Shown in pieces: positions 47,429 through 56,414 of a stretch of 62,928 nt of DNA. The notes beneath the pieces are model-generated. The model had not been told where the DNA came from and made no database searches. It was given only the letters and a program-made list of their open reading frames with translations. Within the stretch, counting starts at the first letter, position 1, and every line of letters starts with the position of its first letter. This DNA comes from Myxococcales bacterium. GTDB taxonomy: Bacteria > Myxococcota_A > Polyangia > Polyangiales > Polyangiaceae. The stretch covers positions 1-62,928 of the forward strand of contig CANJCO010000026.1 in assembly GCA_947473045.1 (NCBI GenBank), read 5' to 3'. The position numbers and the translations under genes are program-made.

Positions 47429-48091
47429 TCAGCCGAGCTTGATGAGCTGCGCGCTCACGCTCACGAGCGACCCCTTGATGGTGGTGATGTCCTGACCGAC
47501 CGTCGTCATCGGCGCGGCCATCTCGGCCTGGGCCGTGCCTGCGATGCCGACCTTGAGGCCGCTCACTGCGACCTCGGTCGTGCCGCTGAGCGTTGCCTTC
47601 TGCAGGGCGCTCACGGTGGTGTTCTGCCCCGACAGGCTCGCGTCCATAGTCGCGCTGAGTGACAGCTTCTGCGTCGCCGACAGCGACATGTCCTGAACGC
47701 TCGACGCCGTGAATTTCTGCGTGGCCGAGATCGTCGTGCTCTGCGTGCTCGTCAGCTTGATGTTTTGCGTCGCGGCCACCACGGTATCCATCGTCGAGTT
47801 GAGCTTGATGGAGTCGGCGTCGACTTGAAACGTTCCGCAGGCGATCTTCACCGTGTCAGCCTGCTGCGTGATGGTGCTGCTCGCCGCGGGGCCGGCCACC
47901 TTCGTGATGAGACTGTCGACCGCCTGCGTGACGGTCGTCGTGTTGATCGCGTTCTTCACCGTGAGCACGATCGTCGTCCCGTTCATCACCATCGTCTGCG
48001 TGACGAGGCCGAGCGTGTCCTTGACGGTGAGCGTAAGGCCGTCGGCCTTGCTCATTTCGATGGAACAGTTGAGGATCGTGGTCGTCGCCAT
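47429..48091 (-). CDS. repetitive beta protein, probable separate spike needle
   Basis: 220 residues, no signal peptide, mostly Thr, Ser, Ala, Val and Gln in short repeats of about eight residues (for example TQNIKLTSTQSTTISATQKF and LSATQKLSLSATMDASLSGQ). This alternating pattern is like the C-terminal beta-prism (gp5 needle) of VgrG proteins. It follows vgrG, whose own C-terminus is helical instead. I infer that the needle part of the spike is encoded as its own trimeric protein. No catalytic motif is seen. Confidence 0.65.
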   Translation of the reverse strand: MATTTILNCSIEMSKADGLTLTVKDTLGLVTQTMVMNGTTIVLTVKNAINTTTVTQAVDSLITKVAGPAASSTITQQADTVKIACGTFQVDADSIKLNSTMDTVVAATQNIKLTSTQSTTISATQKFTASSVQDMSLSATQKLSLSATMDASLSGQNTTVSALQKATLSGTTEVAVSGLKVGIAGTAQAEMAAPMTTVGQDITTIKGSLVSVSAQLIKLG

Positions 48092-48184
48092 GGTGTTCGC
48101 GTGCCGCCCAAAATGCGGGCCGCTTCGCAGGTTAGCGGCCGGGCGCGCGGGCGGCCCACTTCCTGACGAGACGGCGCCGCCGCC

Positions 48185-51100
48185 TCAGATTTGACCGATG
48201 GCGGTCTCGATGGCTGCGAGGCGGGGCGCGAAGCCGGCCCACGCAGCATCGAGCTGGGCGTCGAGGACGGCCTGCGCCGGGATCGTGACTGAAAGCTGGC
48301 TGACGGCTGCGTCGTTGAGGGTTTCGACCCCCGCGAGGTTTGGCGCCGCCGCGGGCCGTACGCCGGCCAGCTCGGTCTTGATCTGCGCAAGCTGCGTGTC
48401 GAGCGGGACGCGCTGCGTGACAAGCTGCTGCTCGAGCGTAGCCTTGGCGCCCGCGACAGATTCGTTGATGCCCGCGAGCGAGGTCGAGAACGTCGTGCGC
48501 GTGCCTTCGATCTGCGTACCAAGCTGCCCGACCGCCGTGTCGACCTGCCCGCCAAGCGTGGTCTTCGAGGTCGCGAGCTGTGCGCGCACGCCGCCGACGG
48601 CCGTGTCGAGCTGCGTTTTTCCGGTGCCGAGCGCGCTGTCGGCAGTGCCGGTCGCCGTCGTGGCCTGCGTCGCGGCGAGGCCAATCGCAGTGTTGACCTG
48701 CGCAACCGCTGCATCGGCGACGGAGGCCAGCTGGTTTTCGAACGCCGTCACGGCCCCGTCGATTTGCGTCTGCACCGTCGCGAGCTGCGCCTTCACTGGC
48801 GGCAAAATGGCCTGAATCTGCGTGTTCATCGTGCCCGCGAACGTCGTGATCCCGGTCATGCCCGCCTGCTCGGCGGTCCCCACCTGCGCCATCAGCGTTG
48901 TCGCCATTGTCTGGAGCTGGGTTCCTGCCGCCGTCGCCGCCTCGGTGACGAGCGGTAGCACGGCGCTCAGCGCGGCTTGAATGCCTTGCACCGCGGGACT
49001 CACGAGCGCCTCGGGCAACGCCGCTGCCGGAATTGCGTCGAGGGTCGCGCTCGCGGTGTCGATGAACGCCGTTAAAACGTTCGCGCCCGTTTGAAAGATC
49101 GTCTCGAGCTCGCCGACGATGTCCTGCAGCGCCTCGATCGGCGGCATGATCTCCGCGCGCATTCCGGCGATGAGCGCGTTCAGCGCGCCGAGACTCGCCG
49201 ACGCCCCATTCACGAGCGCCATGAAGGCGTCGATGAAGCCCTGCAACGTGCCTGACGCCGTCGCGAGCGCGGTGTCGAGCGCGGTCGACGTGGCTGCGAC
49301 GATCGTGTTCGCCGACTGCCGGGTGGAGGTGACCACGCCGAGCGCGGCCTGCACCGGCACGCGCGCCGTGGTGTTGATCACGCCGGAAATACTGGTCACG
49401 CTGCCCAGCGTCGCTGTGAGCGTCTGCTTCGCGGTGGCGGCAGACGCCATCACCGCCGTCTTTGAGTCCTTGATCGACGAAGACAAGCGCGTGAGCTCGG
49501 CCGTAGTCGTCTGGTCGAGCGCGTTCGCGCGCGCCGTCGTCGAAGCCTTGAGCGACGCGCTCGTAGCCTCGAGGCTCGTCTTGACGCCATCGGCGGACGC
49601 GAGCAGCGGCGGAACGCGCGCTCCAATCGACGCAGCCGAGAGCTTGGCTGGCGCTCCGGCCGTCACCGCCGACGAATTCATCTGCTTCTTCTTGGCAGAA
49701 ACCTCTGAGGCGACCGAATCGAGGGTCGACAACGCGCGGTCGCGCGCCGGTTGGAGGGCCGCGCGCGCCGCATCCTTGAGCGAATCGAGCCCCGGGCGAA
49801 TGATAGCAGCTTCGGAAGCAGCCGTCGGCCCCCCCGCCGCGACAGCGGCTTGAAGCTTCGCCGCGAGTTGACCTTGCTGCGTCGAGGCAGACGCCAGCAG
49901 CGCGTCGTATTTTGCTCCGGTCGCGGTGCGGCGACTCGACAGCGCGCTGTCGACGGGAGCCCAGCCGCCGGCGAGCTTCGTCACGCACGACGAAACGTCG
50001 GCGTCGACGTCGGACTGGGCGCGCCGCGCTGCGCCGCTCTGCGCGTCGATGTCGTTGCGCAACGCAGCGAGGTCCGCAAAAGGCCCGCTCGTGGCGCCGG
50101 GCCCCAGCGCGCTGATATCGGCGCGGAGCGTGGCGAGGCGGTTTTTGACCTCTTCGCGCAGACGGCCGACGTCGCCCTCGGGCTGGTCGCAGCGCTGCGC
50201 GACCCCCGCATCAAGCTCCGAGATGTCCTTCTTGAGCGCTGCGTTCTGCAGGTCGACGACCGTCAGGAACGTAGTGATGCGGGTGTCGGCGTCGACCAAC
50301 GGGGCGCGCACCTCGTCGAGCCCCTGCACCGAATTGGTGACCTTGGCCTTCGCTGTCCGCGTCGCGTTCGAGATCGACATCATCGCGGCGTTCGCGTCAC
50401 CCGCCATGCCCTGCAGCTCGCCGTCGACCGCGAGCAGGTCGCCTTTGATCTTCTTTTCGGTCGCGCCGATCTCGGCGTCGATGGCGGCTGTGCTCTCGTC
50501 GATCTGCGCCGACACGCCGCCGACCGCCCCCTGAAACTGCGCGGTCACGGCGCCGACGGCTCCGCCGACCTCACCCGTGACGGCGTCTTTCGCCGCGTCG
50601 ACCTGCGGAGAAACGTCGTAGAGGGGAAGGGCCGTGGGCACCGTCACCACCTCACTCAGCGAGATGAGCACGTTGCCGTCCGTCATCGAAAAGGTCGCTG
50701 TCTGGCCCGAGTTCTTTCGAACGATGTTCAGCTCCGGCTTTGCGTCCTGATAGTCGTGCTTGATGATCGTGCCGTTCGTCGACTGATAGCCGAGCACGAT
50801 CTGGTCGCCCTGCGAGGCTGACGGCACACGCGCCTCATCGGCCCAGTCGATGAACCCTGCGAGGGTGGCGCGGTCCCAGTCGACGTCGACCAGCACGCGC
50901 TGGTCTTTGTAGGCCGGAAAAAAGAAGTGCCCCGACAGGTAGGTCGGCGCGAACGGAACCGGGATGACCTTGTTGTAGAGTGGAACGTTGATTTTGTAAG
51001 TCCACAGGGAGTCGTCGGAATTCTCGACGGCGGCCCAGCTTCGATCGGTCGCCTCGCCTCCCGAGCTCACGACCGTGCCCTCGAGCCTCACGATGCGACG

Positions 51101-52240
51101 TGGATCGGAGAACGGCGGCAACCACGCCACGGCGCTGCCGGAATTCTCGACCTCGAGCGTGATGTCGAGGTCGTAGACCACGAGCGCATCATCGACCTCA
51201 GCGAGCGATTTCTCATTCTGAACAGCCGAAGCCCGCAGCCGAACGCCGCGGTATTTGCTGCCCGAGGGCAGCACGGCATCGCTGAAGCCGTCTCCGACCG
51301 TGATGAAATCGAGCGGCTGCGAGACGATCGCAGGACACCGTTTGTAGGTAATCACCACACCGTGCGAGCGCGCTCGAAAACGCGAGCTCTCCACTTGCGC
51401 GCGCCGATCGACGTTCGCCGAGATCAGGGTGTGCTCGATGACGTCGCGGCGGACGCCGGTGGCCGCGAGCGTGTTGGCGAGCGACCTCGTGACTGGCGTG
51501 ACCGAAAACGGGTTGAGCACCCGGCCCGCGAACCGCGGCGGCTCAGGAAAGACGAGGCTGATGCTGGCGATGTCTTCGGCGTCGAGAGCGACGGCGTCGC
51601 CGCCCCTGGCCTTCTTTCCGCCGATTCTGTAGGCGCCAGCGCGCGCGTCGAACTCGAGCACGCCCTGATTGCGTTCGACATACCAGATTACGAAATCGTA
51701 GTAGCTGGCGACTCCCTCGCCGTGGAGACTGAGGCAGATGATGTCCTGCTTCTCTTGCAGAATCGACCAGTCGTAGGTGAGCGCGACGCCGACCGGTTTG
51801 TGCAGATCGAAGACCGTTTCCATGGTGGCCGCGGCGTAGAGGTCGATCGGCCTGTGCTGCTTCCAAAAAGCCTGCCCGGCGTCGACTACGCGAAGGGTGT
51901 AGAGGCGCTTGATGACCGGTGCGCCCTTCATGCTCGCGCCGACGGTCTCGGCCACCGCCCGCTCGACGCCATAGCCGACGACCTTGAAGCCGCCGCTGTC
52001 GTCGGACACGCCCTCGACTGCGCGCACGAACGTGAACGTGGCACCGATGAGCGTGGTGCCGGTGAAAGGGCCGAAAATCGGGTCTGGCGCCTGAGACGAG
52101 TCGACCACGAAGTGAATCGTCGCGTCAAAGCCCCACGGCTGAACGTCGACCTCGAAACGCTGAATGCTCCCCGCGGGGACCTCGAACGACGCGCTGCCGA
52201 TCGTAAGGGTGAGCAGTGACTTGAGTCGGTCGGTGAACAT
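48185..52240 (-). CDS. VgrG (TssI) with a very long helix-rich C-terminal tail
   Basis: 1351 residues. Residues 1 to ~540 look like a divergent VgrG core: a gp27-like part (AMPKGAPVIKRL-type beta region, YYDFVIWYVERNQGVLEFDA) and an OB-fold-like part (GHFFFPAYKDQRVLVDVDWD, IDWADEARVPSASQGDQIVL, STNGTIIKHDYQD). Residues ~545-1340 are Ala/Thr/Gln/Val-rich and strongly helical (VDAAKDAVTGEVGGAVGAVT, TLGGQVDTAVGQLGTQIEGT), broken by a few Pro-containing segments (MRAEIMPPIEALQDIVGE). No enzymatic effector domain is visible. Typical VgrGs are 600-800 residues. Promoter not identified; 93 bp separate it from the needle gene. Confidence 0.8.
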   Translation of the reverse strand: MFTDRLKSLLTLTIGSASFEVPAGSIQRFEVDVQPWGFDATIHFVVDSSQAPDPIFGPFTGTTLIGATFTFVRAVEGVSDDSGGFKVVGYGVERAVAETVGASMKGAPVIKRLYTLRVVDAGQAFWKQHRPIDLYAAATMETVFDLHKPVGVALTYDWSILQEKQDIICLSLHGEGVASYYDFVIWYVERNQGVLEFDARAGAYRIGGKKARGGDAVALDAEDIASISLVFPEPPRFAGRVLNPFSVTPVTRSLANTLAATGVRRDVIEHTLISANVDRRAQVESSRFRARSHGVVITYKRCPAIVSQPLDFITVGDGFSDAVLPSGSKYRGVRLRASAVQNEKSLAEVDDALVVYDLDITLEVENSGSAVAWLPPFSDPRRIVRLEGTVVSSGGEATDRSWAAVENSDDSLWTYKINVPLYNKVIPVPFAPTYLSGHFFFPAYKDQRVLVDVDWDRATLAGFIDWADEARVPSASQGDQIVLGYQSTNGTIIKHDYQDAKPELNIVRKNSGQTATFSMTDGNVLISLSEVVTVPTALPLYDVSPQVDAAKDAVTGEVGGAVGAVTAQFQGAVGGVSAQIDESTAAIDAEIGATEKKIKGDLLAVDGELQGMAGDANAAMMSISNATRTAKAKVTNSVQGLDEVRAPLVDADTRITTFLTVVDLQNAALKKDISELDAGVAQRCDQPEGDVGRLREEVKNRLATLRADISALGPGATSGPFADLAALRNDIDAQSGAARRAQSDVDADVSSCVTKLAGGWAPVDSALSSRRTATGAKYDALLASASTQQGQLAAKLQAAVAAGGPTAASEAAIIRPGLDSLKDAARAALQPARDRALSTLDSVASEVSAKKKQMNSSAVTAGAPAKLSAASIGARVPPLLASADGVKTSLEATSASLKASTTARANALDQTTTAELTRLSSSIKDSKTAVMASAATAKQTLTATLGSVTSISGVINTTARVPVQAALGVVTSTRQSANTIVAATSTALDTALATASGTLQGFIDAFMALVNGASASLGALNALIAGMRAEIMPPIEALQDIVGELETIFQTGANVLTAFIDTASATLDAIPAAALPEALVSPAVQGIQAALSAVLPLVTEAATAAGTQLQTMATTLMAQVGTAEQAGMTGITTFAGTMNTQIQAILPPVKAQLATVQTQIDGAVTAFENQLASVADAAVAQVNTAIGLAATQATTATGTADSALGTGKTQLDTAVGGVRAQLATSKTTLGGQVDTAVGQLGTQIEGTRTTFSTSLAGINESVAGAKATLEQQLVTQRVPLDTQLAQIKTELAGVRPAAAPNLAGVETLNDAAVSQLSVTIPAQAVLDAQLDAAWAGFAPRLAAIETAIGQI

Positions 52241-52355
52241 GGGAGCGTCTGCGTGCGCGTCAGGTCGCGCGCTCGTCGCTCATACTCCGGTTACGTGTAG
52301 GGCGCACGTGCTCGCGACAATCGCGGTGCGCAAGCCACGGGCGTGGGGGCCTCCG

Positions 52356-54326
52356 TCAGTGCGGCGTAAGCAGGGCCTCGGTCTCGAGCACGAGGCGGTA
52401 GCGCTCGGCAGCGACGCGCTTGATTGACTCCGCAAACGAAGGATTGTCCCGCAAAATACGGGCAAAATCAGCCTTGGCGAGCACGAAGACGTCGGCGGCC
52501 GACTTGGCGCGAACCGTCGCGATGCGCGGCATGCTCGTGAGCAGGCCCACTTCACCGAACACGTCGCCGTCGGACAACTCCTTGATGACGTGCCCCGCAT
52601 CGTCGAGCACCTCGACCGTGCCGCGAACGAGCAAAAACATCTCGCGGCCGACGTCCCCCTTTTTGATGACCACCTCGCCGGCAGCGAGCTGCTCGGGCCG
52701 GAGCGCGAGGATGATCTGCTCGTGAAGGAAGCGATCCGCGTCCTTGAACAGCGGGACGGCCCGGATGACGTCCTCCGTGATCACCTCGTGCCACCGGCGG
52801 GCGTCGCGATCCATGAGCGCCTCAGCCTCGATCGGGCCCCAGCTTCCGCGGGCGTAGTTCGGAAATTCCGGCACCGTCTCGGACCACCGGCTCAAGATCG
52901 GCTGCGCCACGCGCCAGGCCGCCTCGACGAGGTCGCCGCGCGAAAACAGCGTCGCGTCGCCGTGCGAACAGGCATAGAGCATCACTTCATATCCCGTGTA
53001 GCGGGAGGCCTTGAACGCGTCGCCGTAGCCAAAACGCATGTTGACGCGCTGCAGGTTGAGCCGCGGCCCCGGCACTTTCGCCTGAAACTGAATCTCGATT
53101 CCCTGATACGGCTGAATGTGAAAAATAAGCCGGTTGGCTCCGAGAGCCGATACGGGGGTACCGCGAAAAATGCGCTCCGGGGCCTTTTTGAACTCGACGA
53201 TAATCTCGGTCCCGCGCTTCCACAGCGCCTTGCCGGATCGCAGGTAAATCGGAACGCCTTCCCAGCGCCAGTTGTCGATGTGCAGGCGCGCCGCCGCGTA
53301 CGTCTCCGTCGACGACTGCGCGTTTACGTCTTTTTCCTGCCGGTATCCTGGCTTGACCACGCTGCCCGCGTCATCGGACTGCGGCCCGTACTGCCCGCGA
53401 ACGGTAAATCGGTCGACCTCGTCGGGCGAATACACGCGCACCGACTGCAGGAGCTTGGCCTTTTCGTTGCGGATCGCGTCAGGCTCGAAGGAGCCGGGAA
53501 CCTCCATGCACAGATACGCGAGCATCTGGAACATGTGATTTTGCATCATGTCGCGCAGGACACCGGACGAATCGTAGTAGCCGCCGCGATTCTGGACATC
53601 GACGACCTCGGAGACATTGAACTGAATGTTGTCGATATAGTTCTTGTTCCAAAGCGGCTCGAACATGCCATTCGAAAATCGGAACGCGAGCAGGTTCTGA
53701 ACGGTCTCTTTTCCGAGGTAGTGGTCGACCCGGTAGATTTGGTCCTCGTTCCAGTGGGCGAGCACGTCGCGATTGAGCTGAAGCGCCGACGCGAGGTCGG
53801 TTCCAAAGGGCTTTTCAACGATGATGCGCCGAAATCCCGTGCCGCCCTTGAACCCTGACAGGTATAGATTCTCGCAGAGCAACCCAAAAAACTTTGGCGC
53901 GGTGGCGAAATAGAAAAGGATATTCCCGCGGGCTCCGTGGAGAAGATCGAGCCGGACAACTTCTGATTTGAGCGACTCGAAGTGCTTGAGGTCGCCAAAG
54001 CCGCCCGGCATATAGTGAAACCTGGCCACCAGCTCGCTCCACGCGGCCTCGTCGAACGATTGCCTCGTGTGAAACTGCCGAATATCGTCGCTCATCCGGG
54101 CGCGGAACGATTCGGTGTCGAGCGCGTCGATCGCGGTTCCGAGGAGCACGAAGTTCTCGGACAGCAGCCCGTCACACGCGAGGTTGTAGAGCGCGGGCAC
54201 GAGCAGACGCCTCGTGAGATCGCCCGAGGCGCCGAACACAAGCATGACGCACGGCTCGGTCGGAGCGTCGGCGTCCGAGGGGTTGGCTCCGGCCGTAGAG
54301 AAAATCAGCGAATCGTTGACGGACAT
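52356..54326 (-). CDS. zwf: glucose-6-phosphate dehydrogenase fused to a cyclic-nucleotide-binding domain
   Basis: 656 residues. Residues ~25-515 are a complete G6PD: NADP loop FGASGDLTRRLL, EKPFG (171-175), and substrate/catalytic motif RVDHYLGKE with His202. It oxidises glucose-6-phosphate to 6-phosphogluconolactone, entering the pentose phosphate pathway. From ~525 a cNMP-binding domain follows, with a phosphate-binding cassette FGEVGLLTSMPRIATV that keeps the Glu and Arg used to bind cAMP. Family G6PDs end near 490-510, so the extra 130 residues are a true fusion, in one frame. RBS GAGGGAG precedes ATG 54326. It suggests direct control of NADPH supply by a cyclic nucleotide. Confidence 0.95.
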   Translation of the reverse strand: MSVNDSLIFSTAGANPSDADAPTEPCVMLVFGASGDLTRRLLVPALYNLACDGLLSENFVLLGTAIDALDTESFRARMSDDIRQFHTRQSFDEAAWSELVARFHYMPGGFGDLKHFESLKSEVVRLDLLHGARGNILFYFATAPKFFGLLCENLYLSGFKGGTGFRRIIVEKPFGTDLASALQLNRDVLAHWNEDQIYRVDHYLGKETVQNLLAFRFSNGMFEPLWNKNYIDNIQFNVSEVVDVQNRGGYYDSSGVLRDMMQNHMFQMLAYLCMEVPGSFEPDAIRNEKAKLLQSVRVYSPDEVDRFTVRGQYGPQSDDAGSVVKPGYRQEKDVNAQSSTETYAAARLHIDNWRWEGVPIYLRSGKALWKRGTEIIVEFKKAPERIFRGTPVSALGANRLIFHIQPYQGIEIQFQAKVPGPRLNLQRVNMRFGYGDAFKASRYTGYEVMLYACSHGDATLFSRGDLVEAAWRVAQPILSRWSETVPEFPNYARGSWGPIEAEALMDRDARRWHEVITEDVIRAVPLFKDADRFLHEQIILALRPEQLAAGEVVIKKGDVGREMFLLVRGTVEVLDDAGHVIKELSDGDVFGEVGLLTSMPRIATVRAKSAADVFVLAKADFARILRDNPSFAESIKRVAAERYRLVLETEALLTPH

Positions 54327-54646
54327 GGCGTGCTCCCTCGCCTCAGAACGGGCGCCCTCAAGCTACCACCCGCTGGGCGTTGACCACCATCCCGCGCGGG
54401 GTGAGGCCAGTCGTGGGCGCGGCACCCCGTGCGCAGGAGGCAGGAGCGCTGGCGAGCGCCATCGGGGCGCGGGATGCTGCAGCGCCTGCGCCGCGCAGCC
54501 TCGAGCTTAGCGCCAAAAGTGGCTGTTTTTAGCTGCTTCGGCCGCCCTGGCGGCAGGGGCCGGCAGGGCGCCCGCAGTGGCACGCGAGGTGCTGGTCTTG
54601 GTCCGACATGCGCAGACCGAAGACACACGATCAGGGATGGGCGGTC
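54327..54646. other. intergenic region between divergent zwf and the polysaccharide operon
   Basis: 320 bp without a supportable gene. Its right end carries the sigma-54-like site and the RBS of the sugar phosphotransferase gene. I see no clear sigma-70 promoter for zwf and no strong hairpin. Confidence 0.6.
54578..54593 (+). promoter_or_regulatory. sigma-54 (-24/-12) promoter of the polysaccharide operon
   Basis: TGGCACG, four bases, GTGCT. The -24 block is perfect, TGC of the -12 block is kept and the spacing is exact. Transcription would start near 54604, giving a 43-nt leader to ATG 54647; this also argues against the alternative ATG at 54608. It is the second such site in the window, with the same TGGCACG block as the lanthipeptide site. 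Confidence 0.6.
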
Positions 54647-55987
54647 ATGATGAGCCAACGCGTCGATGCGGCGCTGATTTGGGTAGCGGCAGCGACCGGC
54701 TCGATCGGCGCCGCGGCCCACAGCGCGGCGCTGATGGCGGTCGCTGGCGGCGTCGCCACGCTGGCCTGGCTGGCGGCGGCTCGCTTGCTGCGACAGTACG
54801 ACCCGACGTCCGGCAGGACGTTCCCCGGTGACGTGGCGCTCACCGCGACGATGCTCTCCGCAGTCGCCCTGCCCGTCGCCGCGCTCGCACACACAGGCCT
54901 GCTCTCGGAGCTGTCCGGACTTCGGTTCGCGGCCGTTCTGCTGGCCGCGGGCCTCTCCGCGCGGATCGCCACTGTGGGACTGAAGCTGCGGGCGGTGAGC
55001 CCCGAGGAGGCCGTCGTCATCGCAGGCGCCGGCTCACTTGGGAGGTTGACGCGCTCTCACCTCGAGCGATCGAGCTCGCGTCAACGCGTGGTGGGATATC
55101 TCAGGTTCGACGGCGAGTCGCCGCACGCTCGCCTCGGCGCGCCGCTGCTAGGTGACGTATCCCGCCTCGAACGAACCCTCGAGCAACGCGTCGTCGACGA
55201 GGTGTACTTCGCCTCGACGCAGCCCGAGCACGCTGCCGACGTGCAGCAGGCGATCCGCGTCTGCGAGCGACTCGGGGTGCCTTTCGCCCTGCCCCTGTGC
55301 GCTTACCGGCTCACCCGCGCGCGGCCCGCCAACGACGCCGCTCCAGCAGACGGCTACGCGCACTTTCTGTCGGTGTCGCACAAGCCGCTTCAACGCTGGG
55401 TCAAGCGCTCGATCGACATCGTGGCGTCACTCGGCGCCCTCATCGCACTGGCGCCCCTGCTCATCGCTGCCGCGATCGCGATCAAGACCACGTCGCGCGG
55501 CCCGGTGCTGTTTCGCCAGGCCCGGGTCGGGCTCCACGGTCGCGCGTTCGCGATGCTCAAATTCCGCTCGATGGTCGACGGGGCCGACGGACTCAAGGCC
55601 GCCCTGATGGCGCGGAACGAGCAGTCAGGGCCCGTGTTCAAAATGAAGTCGGACCCGCGCGTTACCCGGGTCGGGAGGGTGCTTCGAAAGTACAGCGTCG
55701 ATGAGCTGCCTCAGCTCGTCAACGTGCTTCGTGGCGACATGTCTCTGGTAGGTCCGAGGCCCCCCATTCCCACCGAGGTCGCCCGCTACGAAGCGTGGCA
55801 GCGACGGCGACTTTCCGTGAGGCCTGGACTCACGTGCGTGTGGCAGGTGAGCGGTCGCAACCAGATCTCCTTTGAGGAGTGGATGCTGCTCGACATGCGG
55901 TACATCGACCACTGGAGCCTACTGGGAGACCTGTTTCTGATCCTGAAAACCGTGCCCGTCGTTTTGTCGGGCCGGGGCGCGAGTTAG
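54647..55987 (+). CDS. polyprenyl-phosphate sugar-1-phosphate transferase (WbaP/EpsZ type)
   Basis: About 446 residues. It starts polysaccharide synthesis by moving a sugar-1-phosphate from a nucleotide sugar onto undecaprenyl phosphate. N-terminal membrane helices and a CoA-binding-like middle domain (EEAVVIAGAGSLGRLTRSHL) precede the catalytic domain: KRSIDIVASLGALIALAPLL, a helix, then GPVLFRQARVGLHGRAFAML, KFRSMVDGAD and RKYSVDELPQLVNVLRGDMS followed by LVGPRPP. RBS AGGGA is 9 nt before ATG 54647. First gene of the operon. Confidence 0.94.
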   Translation: MMSQRVDAALIWVAAATGSIGAAAHSAALMAVAGGVATLAWLAAARLLRQYDPTSGRTFPGDVALTATMLSAVALPVAALAHTGLLSELSGLRFAAVLLAAGLSARIATVGLKLRAVSPEEAVVIAGAGSLGRLTRSHLERSSSRQRVVGYLRFDGESPHARLGAPLLGDVSRLERTLEQRVVDEVYFASTQPEHAADVQQAIRVCERLGVPFALPLCAYRLTRARPANDAAPADGYAHFLSVSHKPLQRWVKRSIDIVASLGALIALAPLLIAAAIAIKTTSRGPVLFRQARVGLHGRAFAMLKFRSMVDGADGLKAALMARNEQSGPVFKMKSDPRVTRVGRVLRKYSVDELPQLVNVLRGDMSLVGPRPPIPTEVARYEAWQRRRLSVRPGLTCVWQVSGRNQISFEEWMLLDMRYIDHWSLLGDLFLILKTVPVVLSGRGAS

Positions 55988-55997
55988 GGAGGTTACT

Positions 55998-56414
55998 ATG
56001 AGTATCGAACGTCCACTGGTTCTGGTCGTCGAGGACGAGCCTGAGCTCGCGCAGTCGATGGAAGTAAAGCTGGTGTCGATGGGGTTCGACGTGAGGTGCG
56101 CAACGCACTTCGGCGCCGCCCGCGACCAGCTCGAGGCAGCGACTCCCGGTCTGGTGTGCGTCGCTCTCGAGCTGCCCACTGAATCTGGAATTGAGCTGTG
56201 CGAGTACATTCGCGGCGACCTCGGCATGGACGACGTGCCCATCCTCGTCACCAGCGACGCGGCGAGTGCGACCGCGCTCGCCGACGCCGAGGACGCGGGC
56301 GCCAGCGCGTTTCTACGCAAGCCGTTTTCGATGCTTGAGCTCGAACGATACGTCTCGGCGCTCGTCTGCGAGCAGCCAGCATCGGACGCGTATTTTCGGA
56401 GGCTCGGGCCATGA
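55998..56414 (+). CDS. receiver-domain protein lacking the phospho-acceptor Asp
   Basis: 138 residues, a stand-alone CheY-like fold. The acidic pair (VVEDEPELA) and the Lys (FLRKPFSMLEL) are kept, but the phosphorylated Asp is replaced by Ala56 in GLVCVALELPTESG. It therefore cannot be switched by ordinary phosphorylation and may act through protein contact. Strong RBS GGGAGG, 6 nt from ATG. Its stop overlaps the OPX gene (ATGA), so it is made together with the export machinery. Confidence 0.88.
   Translation: MSIERPLVLVVEDEPELAQSMEVKLVSMGFDVRCATHFGAARDQLEAATPGLVCVALELPTESGIELCEYIRGDLGMDDVPILVTSDAASATALADAEDAGASAFLRKPFSMLELERYVSALVCEQPASDAYFRRLGP

Noticed and set aside
48185-50620. Effector toxin domain in the VgrG tail
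   Set aside because: No catalytic motif could be seen; composition is uniform helical repeat throughout.
50927-52219. 430-codon open frame antisense to vgrG
   Set aside because: Shadow frame, no RBS and no recognisable domain.
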